This document shows positions 1-6,492 of a stretch of DNA of 33,753 nt, piece by piece. How positions within the stretch are numbered: the first letter of the stretch is position 1; every line of letters begins with the position of its first letter. The notes under the pieces were generated by a model. It did not search any database and was not told the DNA's origin. It saw only the letters and a program-made list of their open reading frames with translations. Source of the DNA: Roseihalotalea indica. GTDB lineage: Bacteria; Bacteroidota; Bacteroidia; Cytophagales; Cyclobacteriaceae. The translations under genes were made by a program, and so were the position numbers. Location: the NCBI RefSeq assembly GCF_022458895.1, contig NZ_JAINFL010000026.1, positions 1-33,753 on the forward strand. The letters run 5' to 3'.

Positions 1-13
1 ATGAAGTAACGAG

Positions 14-142
14 CCACAACATGGCGCAGTCGCTAGCTTAATATCTATCAGCTAGCACGTTAGTTTCGCCAAGCACGGAAATTGACACACGAAAGTGAAA
101 CACCAAACAAACCCAGCCAGCGTCTCGCGCTAATAGTTGTAG
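14..142 (+). repeat. attC-like recombination site 0 (left boundary of cassette 1)
   Basis: The site runs from an R''-like box (CCACAAC, 14-20) just after a TAA stop at 7-9, which ends an upstream cassette ORF cut by the window edge, to an R' box GTTGTAG (136-142). Near the ends, GCGCAGTCGCT and AGCGTCTCGCGC can pair imperfectly. The central block (about 65-110) shares the GCC-AAGCAC-GAAA-TTG pattern of the other long sites. The length of 129 bp matches the rest of the array. Confidence 0.85.
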
Positions 143-148
143 GGCATT

Positions 149-766
149 ATGATTGATTTTATGAAATACTTAGTATCCATAACAATGATGGTGATTCCTT
201 TGGTCTTAGTTGGTCAAGACTTCCCAAGATCAAAAAATGGTGAGGGATTCAATTCAGTTTTTCTGAACTTGAGTACTGGCCAGTTTCAGGGTACTATTAA
301 TGGAGTACTTATCATCGAGAATCTAAACAGTGAAGAGAGGATTTTAGACTTCCAAGGAAGTCAGGCCGAATTGATAATTGAACCAGATCCAGACGAAGTG
401 TATGATGTGAGCACCAAAATTTATAAGGGAGAGACAACTAGCGGAAAGACTTCGATAGAATATAAAACTTATGGACTTGCTAATTCGATTGGATTAAGAA
501 TATTTAATAATTGGTTTGAATTATCTTTCATTGACGGCGGATGTGATCTTGTCATTGCTGGAATCGACTACATGTATAAATCCGAGGATCTCGCAGAATA
601 TTTAATCCTACGAGTAACTGAAAAGCTAATCTTAAATAACTGGAATCAGGTGAATAAGACCGAGCATACAAGGAAGTCGAACAACAATGAAGAACTTAAA
701 TCGAAGAAGGAAATTACAATACTGCCTAATTCGACATTAGTATTTGCGATTAAAAGAAATGAGTAA
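149..766 (+). CDS. cassette 1: secreted/periplasmic protein of unknown function
   Basis: The sole ORF of cassette 1 encodes 205 aa. I do not recognise a family. The N-terminus has a lysine followed by a hydrophobic run (MKYLVSITMMVIPLVLVG, then QDF), which reads as a Sec signal peptide without a lipobox cysteine, so export to the periplasm is likely. The ATG at 161 gives a more typical signal peptide than the ATG at 149, and either may be used. The mature part is rich in beta-type residues, and the C-terminal 40 residues are polar and lysine-rich. The start lies only 13 bases after the attC boundary, leaving no room for a promoter, so expression must come from outside the cassette. The stop is three bases before the R'' box. 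Confidence 0.8.
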   Translation: MIDFMKYLVSITMMVIPLVLVGQDFPRSKNGEGFNSVFLNLSTGQFQGTINGVLIIENLNSEERILDFQGSQAELIIEPDPDEVYDVSTKIYKGETTSGKTSIEYKTYGLANSIGLRIFNNWFELSFIDGGCDLVIAGIDYMYKSEDLAEYLILRVTEKLILNNWNQVNKTEHTRKSNNNEELKSKKEITILPNSTLVFAIKRNE

Positions 767-772
767 AACGCC

Positions 773-902
773 CTACAACATCACCTAGCCCCAACCGGGC
801 AAGAAAACGATTATGAACTTTTGTTGCCCTAAGCACGAAAATTGTAACTCGAAAGGAAAACGCCCACAAAGCCCGGTATGATGGCTAGCCTTGGCGTTGG
901 CG
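773..902 (+). repeat. attC-like site 1
   Basis: R'' CTACAAC (773-779) and R' GTTGGCG (896-902). The 10 bases GCCCTACAAC at 770-779 are the exact reverse complement of the start of the same cassette at 136-145. Internal arms CTAGCCCC and GGCTAGCC, and CCGGGC and GCCCGG, pair to make a long hairpin. The central block TTGCCCTAAGCAC (about 823-836) is shared with sites 4 and 5. Confidence 0.93.
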
Positions 903-935
903 TGCATTATAAACGAAAAGCATTTTACATATAGA

Positions 936-1571
936 ATGAAGTTTAAAGGTGACAACTATGTTTCTCCAGTTGAATCGAACGATCTTAAATCTTCACTAGA
1001 GGACTGGACTAACAAACTGACAGAACAAGTAAACGAAATCAAATACTTTGGAAGTAAAACTATTCAGGACATTAAAGAACAACTGCTAGTTCATAATCCT
1101 ATAAAATGCCACCCCCTTTTTTTACTAGCTATAGCACTAGTAACTATTGTAATGTCATGTGAATCTAAATGTGAGCTAGAGGAGATAAAAACTATTTTTA
1201 TGAGTGGGGGCGGGGGGCCAAGAAATTCTCATTATATACTGATTAATGACTTCTCAAGAGAATGTATGGATAGTGCCGCTATGATGAATATTGCATGGGG
1301 GTATGTTGATACCGTCTCGGAAGGTTTGCCACCAAATATCCTTAAGTTTTTCAATTCGGACAAAGATTTTTATGAGGGAGAGACTTCACAAGATATACAG
1401 AAAATTAATGAAAGCTGTCTGCTTAGCTTGACTTTGGACATTCCTTTAAGAAAGGTTAAAGATTTTATATTTTATAACGATAAGGGCGATATCATCTATT
1501 GGGGAAAGCGTTGGCAACCTAATGGAGATAATCCGGACTCTTCAAGTATAATCAATACGGAAAAAGAATAG
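936..1571 (+). CDS. cassette 2: probable lipoprotein, possibly frame-shifted
   Basis: The ORF is open from 891, but the first ATG is at 936, giving 211 aa. An upstream TTG would lie inside the attC site. The protein is a charged, probably helical segment (residues 1-57), then a hydrophobic stretch ending in IVMSC, which reads as a lipobox, then a globular domain containing a Gly run (MSGGGGP). A lipobox about 75 residues in is too deep for a normal signal peptide. Removing one T from the T7 tract (1117-1123) would join the ATG at 1106 to the downstream frame and give a textbook lipoprotein start (MPPPFLLAIALVTIVMSC). The upstream ORF would then end by itself. The cassette may therefore carry two overlapping genes with a frameshift at the tract. 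I do not recognise the mature domain. Confidence 0.7.
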   Translation: MKFKGDNYVSPVESNDLKSSLEDWTNKLTEQVNEIKYFGSKTIQDIKEQLLVHNPIKCHPLFLLAIALVTIVMSCESKCELEEIKTIFMSGGGGPRNSHYILINDFSRECMDSAAMMNIAWGYVDTVSEGLPPNILKFFNSDKDFYEGETSQDIQKINESCLLSLTLDIPLRKVKDFIFYNDKGDIIYWGKRWQPNGDNPDSSSIINTEKE

Positions 1572-1580
1572 AAAACGACA

Positions 1581-1709
1581 CGCCAACAAAAAGCAGCTGC
1601 AAGGCCGCTGAAATTAAGTCTGAAAGCTAGTTGCTCCAAATGGTAGAATTGATAACTTGAAAGGAAAACGCAAACAACCCGGCCCAGCAGCTCGCTTCGG
1701 TCGTTACCT
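1581..1709 (+). repeat. attC-like site 2
   Basis: R'' CGCCAAC (1581-1587) and R' GTTACCT (1703-1709). CACGCCAAC (1579-1587) is the exact reverse complement of the cassette start GTTGGCGTG at 896-904. The arms GCAGCTG and CAGCAGCTCGC pair imperfectly. Its terminal arms are of the same subtype as site 4 (GGCCCAGCAG...CGCTTCGG), unlike sites 1 and 3. Confidence 0.93.
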
Positions 1710-1724
1710 GCAATTGGAAAGTGA

Positions 1725-2102
1725 ATGAAGAATTTATATCTACAAATATTTGATTTCTTCTACCGAATAAATTTGAAATTGAAGCCAGCTTTTGAGACTG
1801 AATTAACAATGGCTGGATTCTTAACTGGGATTTATTTAGGAGCTATCTTTTTCTTCACTATACAAGGTATAATTATGCTTTCAGATTCACATGCCCAAAT
1901 TAATTTGAACATACCAATTGGATTAATTCTTGGAATTTGCTCACTAAATGGATTGCTAATTAGCCTTGATCAAAATCACCCACTTAATAGGAACAGGAAA
2001 GATAAACGAACTGAAAAACTCATAAAAAGGAACGATTACGCACTATTATTATTCCTCTTCATCCCAATGATATTTTACTTAATTTCGATAGGAATGAAAT
2101 AA
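1725..2102 (+). CDS. cassette 3: small membrane protein of unknown function
   Basis: The ORF encodes 125 aa with three predicted membrane segments: about 30-50 (FLTGIYLGAIFFFTIQG), 62-82 (IPIGLILGICSLNGLLI) and 105-122 (ALLLFLFIPMIFYLI). A basic loop with many Lys and Arg lies between the second and third. I recognise no family. The ATG at 1725 follows the cassette boundary by 22 bases and the stop is seven bases before the R'' box, so the gene fills its cassette. Membrane proteins of this size are common integron cargo, but no function can be assigned. Confidence 0.8.
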   Translation: MKNLYLQIFDFFYRINLKLKPAFETELTMAGFLTGIYLGAIFFFTIQGIIMLSDSHAQINLNIPIGLILGICSLNGLLISLDQNHPLNRNRKDKRTEKLIKRNDYALLLFLFIPMIFYLISIGMK

Positions 2103-2108
2103 AAATGC

Positions 2109-2240
2109 AGGTAACATCAGCTAGCCCCAACCGGGCGGAAATAAGAGCTTGAAAGCTAGTTGCTCCAACGGTCGGAAATCGTAACTTGAAAGATAAGTCG
2201 CAAACAAGGCCCGGTATGATGGCTAGCCTTAGCGTTAGGC
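2109..2240 (+). repeat. attC-like site 3
   Basis: R'' AGGTAAC (2109-2115) and R' GTTAGGC (2234-2240). TGCAGGTAAC (2106-2115) is the exact reverse complement of the cassette start at 1703-1712. Arms CTAGCCCCAACCGGGC and GCCCGGTATGATGGCTAG are almost the same as those of site 1, so the two share a recent common ancestor although the cassettes they terminate are unrelated. Confidence 0.93.
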
Positions 2241-2249
2241 ATCACTTAA

Positions 2250-2702
2250 ATGAAGGAAAAAGAAAAGTTGATTAAAATATTGAATGCCTTGAATCGGACG
2301 GCTAATGATTTGGCTGCAGATTGTGCATATGCAATTTTAAATCAAAACATATTATTTCTTCCTGGATTTGAGTCAGAGAAGTTGAATCTTTATAATATTT
2401 ATAAGATTAGGCTTTATATCGCCCAGAATCTTCATAGAGATAAGTTTACAGAAGAGGACTTGAAATATTGGGAAAAGGCACTGTTAGATATTGAAAATAA
2501 GGAGATAAATACATTAGTGTTATCAATAATTACCGCTGATAATTACGCATACCTAATATTTCTGACCAAGGATTTAGAAGAGGTAGTATCAATTATTAGA
2601 CTGACGAGTAATAAAACAATTGAAGAATATGAAAGAACTCGTAGTACTGTCAAATTCTCGAAAGGTGAATTAGTCAAGAATTGGAAAGAAAGCGATGCCT
2701 AA
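2250..2702 (+). CDS. cassette 4: soluble protein of unknown function
   Basis: The ORF encodes 150 aa and is predicted to be mostly helical and cytoplasmic, with no signal peptide or membrane segment. It is rich in Leu, Ile, Glu and Lys, with an N-terminal KEKEKLIKILNALNR helix. I do not recognise a family. The ATG at 2250 is nine bases after the R' box. The TAA stop lies inside the R'' box (GCC TAA C), so the coding region occupies the cassette completely and the attC boundary supplies the stop codon. Confidence 0.82.
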   Translation: MKEKEKLIKILNALNRTANDLAADCAYAILNQNILFLPGFESEKLNLYNIYKIRLYIAQNLHRDKFTEEDLKYWEKALLDIENKEINTLVLSIITADNYAYLIFLTKDLEEVVSIIRLTSNKTIEEYERTRSTVKFSKGELVKNWKESDA

Positions 2703-2825
2703 CATTAAGCAGCTGCTATGCCTCTGAATTTGAGCCAGAAAGTATGTTGCCCTAAGCACTAAAATTGATACTCGGAAGATAAAAGGCAAACAACTCGGCC
2801 CAGCAGTTCGCTTCGGCCGTTAGGC
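2697..2825 (+). repeat. attC-like site 4
   Basis: R'' GCCTAAC (2697-2703) and R' GTTAGGC (2819-2825), both textbook core sites. GATGCCTAAC (2694-2703) is the exact reverse complement of the cassette start at 2234-2243. The arms GCAGCTGC and GCAGTTCGC pair imperfectly. The central block is TTGCCCTAAGCACTAAAATT. Confidence 0.95.
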
Positions 2826-2835
2826 TACATTAGAA

Positions 2836-3219
2836 ATGGAAAAGACAATTGAAGTTAAATCTGATATGAGAGTAAAAGAATTGCTAAGTGTCTTACAGAT
2901 GATAGAGGATGCTAAATGCCATGTAATTCAAAGAATAGATAGTGTCAATTATGGAGAAGGATATGAAATTAGGATTTATGGTGTTAGAGGGAGAATTTAT
3001 GATGATGACAGAAGTGATGAAGCCCGACAAGATAAAGACTTTATTTCAAAGAGAATTTCTTGGGAAGAAGCTATGAACCGTGCTGCTGAAAAAATGAAAG
3101 AGAATGTATGGTTGAAGATAGAGATTGACAGATGGTCCGAATCTAAAGCAGAAGTTCAAGCAAATGTGGTAAGATCAATTAGAGACTATCTGAGAAAAAA
3201 TGAATATAACGTAGCCTAA
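2836..3219 (+). CDS. cassette 5: small soluble protein of unknown function
   Basis: The ORF encodes 127 aa: an alpha/beta N-terminal half (IEVKSDMRVKELLSVLQMIED, then beta strands around YEIRIYGVRGRIYDDD) and a helical, charged C-terminal half. There is no signal peptide or membrane segment. I do not recognise a family. The ATG at 2836 is 10 bases after the R' box. As in cassette 4, the TAA stop is part of the R'' box (GTA GCC TAA C). The gene has no room for its own promoter. Confidence 0.82.
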   Translation: MEKTIEVKSDMRVKELLSVLQMIEDAKCHVIQRIDSVNYGEGYEIRIYGVRGRIYDDDRSDEARQDKDFISKRISWEEAMNRAAEKMKENVWLKIEIDRWSESKAEVQANVVRSIRDYLRKNEYNVA

Positions 3220-3340
3220 CATCGCTCAGCCCTCACCCTGGCAAAATAGCTATTTGCACGTTTGTTGCCCTAAGTACTGATATTGGTCAATGAAAGTGAA
3301 GCACCAACAAGCCGGGCGAGGGCTGCCCTAGGCGTTGGCG
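3214..3340 (+). repeat. attC-like site 5
   Basis: R'' GCCTAAC (3214-3220) and R' GTTGGCG (3334-3340). GTAGCCTAAC (3211-3220) is the exact reverse complement of the cassette start at 2819-2828. The arms CAGCCCTCACCCTGGC and GCCGGGCGAGGGCTG pair to make the long hairpin. The central block TTGCCCTAAGTACTGA is shared with the other sites. Confidence 0.95.
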
Positions 3341-3355
3341 GTAATTAGAGAAAAA

Positions 3356-3841
3356 ATGACAATAAAATATTTTGAAGAAGTAGATACCAACAAACTTGAA
3401 GATTACTATTCAAAGCAATTAGACATAGATTCGGCATCTATTAAGGTCGATTTAAATTTTGAATCACCAACTATCAATCTTGACCAAGTTGAAAAATTAA
3501 ATTCTTGTTTAGTAAGATTACCCGAGATTATTAAAAAATCTTGGCAATGGATACTGAATGATTATCGTACCGGAGAAGATGTAAGTGAATACATATCATT
3601 TCACTTGGATGATTTCTTTGAGGACAACCCAGAAGAATTATTAAAAGGAACGGATTCAAGTTTAGACAATAAAGACCGATTTCTTCAGACTTTAAAGGTT
3701 AATAGAATTGGTATCTATCCTGAGGCACCTGAAAATTATTTGATAATTGACTGGATGACGGATCCCGAACTATCCAACTATATTTTAGTGGTTAATTGTA
3801 ATGAAGGTTTTGAGTTGGAATACATAACTGTAGAAAGCTAA
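3356..3841 (+). CDS. cassette 6: DUF2004-like protein
   Basis: From the ATG at 3356 the product is 161 aa; the frame is open from 3335, but a TTG there would lie in the R' box. The C-terminal third, RIGIYPEAPENYLIIDW followed by a variable linker and LSNYILVVN, ending in ITVES, resembles the signature I know from DUF2004 proteins (IGIYPE..., ...yllVV..., ...ItmES). The middle part has EYISFHLDDFF, also typical. DUF2004 proteins are small cytoplasmic proteins of uncertain role. The family assignment is from memory of the pattern and no profile search was run. The gene ends ten bases before the R'' half of an attC site that an IS110 element has split. Confidence 0.78.
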   Translation: MTIKYFEEVDTNKLEDYYSKQLDIDSASIKVDLNFESPTINLDQVEKLNSCLVRLPEIIKKSWQWILNDYRTGEDVSEYISFHLDDFFEDNPEELLKGTDSSLDNKDRFLQTLKVNRIGIYPEAPENYLIIDWMTDPELSNYILVVNCNEGFELEYITVES

Positions 3842-4060
3842 AAAAGAAACTACCGCCAACAAAGCGTTCTATTGATAAATCAAGCTTTTTAGTATAATTT
3901 TTTTAAGAAAGAGGCAAAGAAGTCCCGTTCCAATTCTGTATTGAAAAGCTTGCGCCGATTAGACTTGCTATGGCAAGAGTTTGCTACCGCAAACGAGTTG
4001 GTAAAAGCAGCAAATGCGCGCATTTCCTACTTTCACCAACTGCTGTTAATTACTTACGTC

Positions 4061-5059
4061 CTATGATAGCTGTAACTTTACGTAGGGAGTATCTCTTCGG
4101 ATCACGACAAACATCCGACTGATGAGCTTATTACGTATGGCATTGATCACCACCATATGATGCTTCCCTTCTTTGATTTTTCGACGATAGTAGTCATGAT
4201 ATTCATTCTCCGTTCGTAACGTATTGACAGCTCCCATACTGAGTAGCGCTTTCAGCTTTTTGTTGGCAATAGAAGAGACTTTTGTTCTCTTTCTGATGCT
4301 GGTACCCGATTGATGGGGAAAGGGTGCTGTACCAATATAGCAAGCGAATTTTCGCCAGTCTTGGAATCGGGTAAAGCCATAGGTATAGGCCATCACCTGG
4401 GCGGCAATGACTTTTCCAACCCCCGGAATAGAACACAGCAATGCATTTTGATGACTCAGCTGCTCATTTTGTTCCACTAACCGATCAATTGTCTGATTAC
4501 ACTTTTTAAGTTGATCCTTCTGGCTTTTTAGTTGCTGTTTGAGCGAAGAGATAATAAAAGAGACATCTATATGACTCTGGAGTTGTTTAGTTTCTTCTAA
4601 GGCCGCGATGATACTGGTTTTCTGTTTGATGAGTCTGAGCCTGAAAGAGAGCAATGTTTTGAGTTGAGCTACCCCAGTCGTAGGAGGTGTATATAACTTC
4701 AACTGATCAGCGAACCGAAATGCATAACGAGCAATCATTTCGGCGTCTGCTTGATCAGTTTTTCCTCTCAAAATACCCATCGAGTGTTTGATCCGATAGG
4801 CAGACTCTAAGCACACATCTGCCTTAGTGGCACAAAGGAAGTTAGTTAAACCGGAGCTGTAATACCCCGTATCTTCTAAGCAGACTAAACAGTCTTGAAG
4901 AGCGACCACAGATTTGATCCACTTTAGAAACTTAATGTAGCCTAAGCGATGATTGTCAAATTGCTGATGCGATAGCGTCTGAGAAGAAACAGAGTGAAGG
5001 ATCGCAGCATCGAAGGTTAACCTACTAACATCTACTCCAATGAATACAGATTTTTTCAT
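4061..5059 (-). CDS. IS110-family transposase (DEDD/serine recombinase)
   Basis: The product is 332 aa, full length for this family. The N-terminal RuvC-like DEDD domain has D10 in FIGVDVS, E62 in CLEDTGYYSSG, and D102 and D105 in GKTDQADAEMIARYAF. A coiled-coil segment spans about 150-205. The C-terminal transposase_20 domain opens with the helix-hairpin motif SIPGVGKVIAAQV and continues with the conserved YIGTAPFPHQSGTS; S251 is the likely nucleophile. The tail VINAIRNKLISRMFVVI is typical. All catalytic residues are present, so the gene appears active. The start ATG at 5059 follows the predicted bridge RNA, with which it probably shares a transcript. In this family the protein recombines a double-stranded circular donor into a site chosen by the RNA. 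Confidence 0.95.
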   Translation of the reverse strand: MKKSVFIGVDVSRLTFDAAILHSVSSQTLSHQQFDNHRLGYIKFLKWIKSVVALQDCLVCLEDTGYYSSGLTNFLCATKADVCLESAYRIKHSMGILRGKTDQADAEMIARYAFRFADQLKLYTPPTTGVAQLKTLLSFRLRLIKQKTSIIAALEETKQLQSHIDVSFIISSLKQQLKSQKDQLKKCNQTIDRLVEQNEQLSHQNALLCSIPGVGKVIAAQVMAYTYGFTRFQDWRKFACYIGTAPFPHQSGTSIRKRTKVSSIANKKLKALLSMGAVNTLRTENEYHDYYRRKIKEGKHHMVVINAIRNKLISRMFVVIRRDTPYVKLQLS

Positions 5060-5085
5060 AACTTAAAGGTTAGATGAACAATGAA

Positions 5086-5250
5086 AAAGTTGAACCGACT
5101 AGCACCTTTAAGAGGCATGGAGGCCTATCGTTCTATTAGGTTATAGGTTCAACCATTAGGAAAAGGAGGACTAACATTTTGTCAAGGTCATGAACCTAAG
5201 CAGCCGCCGAGTTCTCCTCCTTTTCTCTAAGATAAGAATTGGATTATTCT
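5086..5250 (-). ncRNA. predicted bridge RNA (seekRNA) of the IS110 element
   Basis: Read on the - strand there is a small 5' hairpin (GAAT/ATTC arms near 5236-5250), then two large hairpins with internal loops. The first, closed by AAAAGGAGGA/TCCTCCTTTT (5161-5170, 5215-5224), is the target-binding loop. Its plus-strand AAGCAGCC (5198-5205) equals the attC target across the GC core (3862-3865 plus 5273-5276), and TTTGTCAA (5178-5185) gives an RNA segment that pairs with the R'' side (5 Watson-Crick, 3 wobble). The second, closed by GTTGAACC/GGTTCAAC (5089-5096, 5146-5153), is the donor-binding loop. CGTTCTATT (5129-5137) equals the right end (3865-3873), and GCACCTTTA (5102-5110) gives RNA matching the left end plus core (5264-5272) with one G-T wobble. 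Confidence 0.87.
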
Positions 5251-5434
5251 ATATGGGTAAATATAAAGATGCAGCCACAAGCCTAAGCTGAAAATCAATT
5301 TGTGGGTTTTACGCCCTATGCTCTAATAATGAAACACGAACAAAAAACGCAAACATGGCCGGCCTGTGGCTCGCATCGGTCGTTATGCCCTATGTAAATT
5401 GCAAAGAGAAGTGCAAAAGAGCTATCTTTGAGCT

Positions 5435-6298
5435 ATGGATAGCAAAGAGAAATATATAAATCCGTTCACAGACTTTGGATTTAAAAAACTTTTCGGAACA
5501 GAATTCAATAAAGAGCTGCTGATTGACTTTTTGAATCAAGTGTTAGGCGATAGGGAGCGGGTTCAAGATTTGACCTATTTGAATACTGAGAATCTTGGCA
5601 GCACAGAAACAGATCGAAAAGCGATTTTTGACTTGTATTGCGAGAATGAGAAAGGAGAGAAGTTCATCATAGAGTTGCAGAATGTAAAGCAACAGTATTT
5701 CAAAGACAGAAGTATTTACTATTCCACCTTTCCAATTCAAAGCCAAGCACCGAAAGGCAGAGAGTGGGATTACTATCTGAAAGCTGTGTACACAATTGGA
5801 ATTTTGAACTTTAGCTTTCCGGATCACAGTGAACAGGAACGGTATCTGCGAGAAGTGCAGTTAATTGATACATCGACTCAGGAAGTCTTTTACGATAAGT
5901 TGACATTCCTGTATCTGGAAATGCCAAAATTCCGAAAAACGGAAGACGAGTTAGTAAGTCAATTTGACAAATGGATGTACGTACTGAAGAACCTGCATCG
6001 TTTACAGGATAAACCCGTTAAATTACAGGAGAAGGTGTTTGAAAAGTTATTTTCAGAAGCCGAGATAGCAAAACTAAATTCAGAAGATATGAAAGCATAT
6101 GAAGAAAGTTTAAAGGTCTACCGAGATAATTACAGTGTAATTGAGACTGCTAAAAGAGAAGGACGGCAAGAGGGAGTATTAGAGGGTGCATCGAAACGAG
6201 AGATTGAAATTGCCAGAGAGCTGAAAAGAAATGGATTATCAGCTGATTTGATTGAAAAGACGACTGGATTGACAAAAGAACAGATAGAAAAGCTGTAA
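5435..6298 (+). CDS. cassette 7: Rpn-family PD-(D/E)XK nuclease / putative transposase
   Basis: The product is 287 aa and recognisable from the opening YINPFTDFGFKKLFG, typical of Rpn / PDDEXK_2 proteins. The catalytic core reads D66 in AIFDLY, then E80 and Q82 in FIIELQNV, the usual D...ExQ arrangement of this subfamily. The conserved ILNFSFP and LTFLYLEMPKF follow. The C-terminus ends with a charged helix with EGRQEGVLEG and a short segment (LKRNGLSADLIEKTTGLTKEQIEKL) seen in many relatives. Rpn proteins are DNA endonucleases linked to RecA-independent recombination and, in some reports, to phage defence. Here the gene is cassette cargo: its start and end carry reciprocal GTTATGCCCT and AGGGCATAAC boxes. 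ATG at 5435. Confidence 0.92.
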   Translation: MDSKEKYINPFTDFGFKKLFGTEFNKELLIDFLNQVLGDRERVQDLTYLNTENLGSTETDRKAIFDLYCENEKGEKFIIELQNVKQQYFKDRSIYYSTFPIQSQAPKGREWDYYLKAVYTIGILNFSFPDHSEQERYLREVQLIDTSTQEVFYDKLTFLYLEMPKFRKTEDELVSQFDKWMYVLKNLHRLQDKPVKLQEKVFEKLFSEAEIAKLNSEDMKAYEESLKVYRDNYSVIETAKREGRQEGVLEGASKREIEIARELKRNGLSADLIEKTTGLTKEQIEKL

Positions 6299-6305
6299 AC
6301 ACAGG

Positions 6306-6372
6306 GCATAACAATGCATAAGCGCAATGCGTCGAGCAAAGCCCTCGCCAGCGCCTATGCTAGTCGTTGAGG
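6306..6372 (+). repeat. attC-like site 7, short, last of the array
   Basis: R'' GCATAAC (6306-6312) and R' GTTGAGG (6366-6372), 67 bp in all. L-type arms GCATAAGCGC (6316-6325) and GCGCCTATGC (6351-6360) pair with one mismatch, and CGAG/CTCG form an inner stem, so the site folds like the classic 60-bp attC. AGGGCATAAC (6303-6312) is the exact reverse complement of the start of cassette 7 at 5382-5391. No matching reciprocal box for GTTGAGG was seen further right, so the array ends here. Confidence 0.88.
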
Positions 6373-6492
6373 TCCCATTCATGATGATGAACGGAAATGA
6401 CAAATAAAAATGAGACTACCAATAAACTATTTTAGAGGAATCCGGCTCGGCTGATCTTCGGAAATTAGTACCAACGATAGTTAACTAAACGA

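Larger units (their letters stand above)
3866..5270 (-). mobile_element. IS110-family element inserted in attC site 6
   Basis: Boundaries come from reconstruction of the interrupted attC site and from the guide matches in the bridge RNA. The element is about 1405 bp, has no terminal inverted repeats, makes no conventional target duplication, and is flanked by GC on both sides, which fits an IS110-type core dinucleotide. It carries a single transposase gene on the - strand, about 210 bp of non-coding DNA upstream of it (with the bridge RNA) and about 195 bp downstream. The long upstream end fits the IS110 subgroup rather than the IS1111 subgroup. Confidence 0.9.
3854..5388 (+). repeat. attC-like site 6, split by an IS110-family insertion
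   Basis: The left part, CGCCAACAAAGC (3854-3865), carries the R'' box. The right part resumes at GC-AGCCACAAGCC (5271-5283) and ends at R' GTTATGC (5382-5388). Removing 3866-5272 rejoins a 128-bp site that aligns with site 2 (AACAAAAAGCAGC) and whose arms AGCCACAAGCC and GGCCTGTGGCT pair again with one mismatch. TACCGCCAAC (3851-3860) is the exact reverse complement of the start of cassette 6 at 3334-3343. The dinucleotide GC is present on both sides of the insert. Confidence 0.92.

Noticed and set aside
5171..5178. CTAACATT in the target loop equal to the R'' region of attC site 4
   Set aside because: It would be the wrong strand for a guide in the arrangement supported by the other matches, so it is treated as coincidence.
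5423..5430. TATCTTTG as a Bacteroidota -7 box for the Rpn cassette
   Set aside because: It lies only four bases before the start codon, and the TTG upstream is at an imperfect distance.
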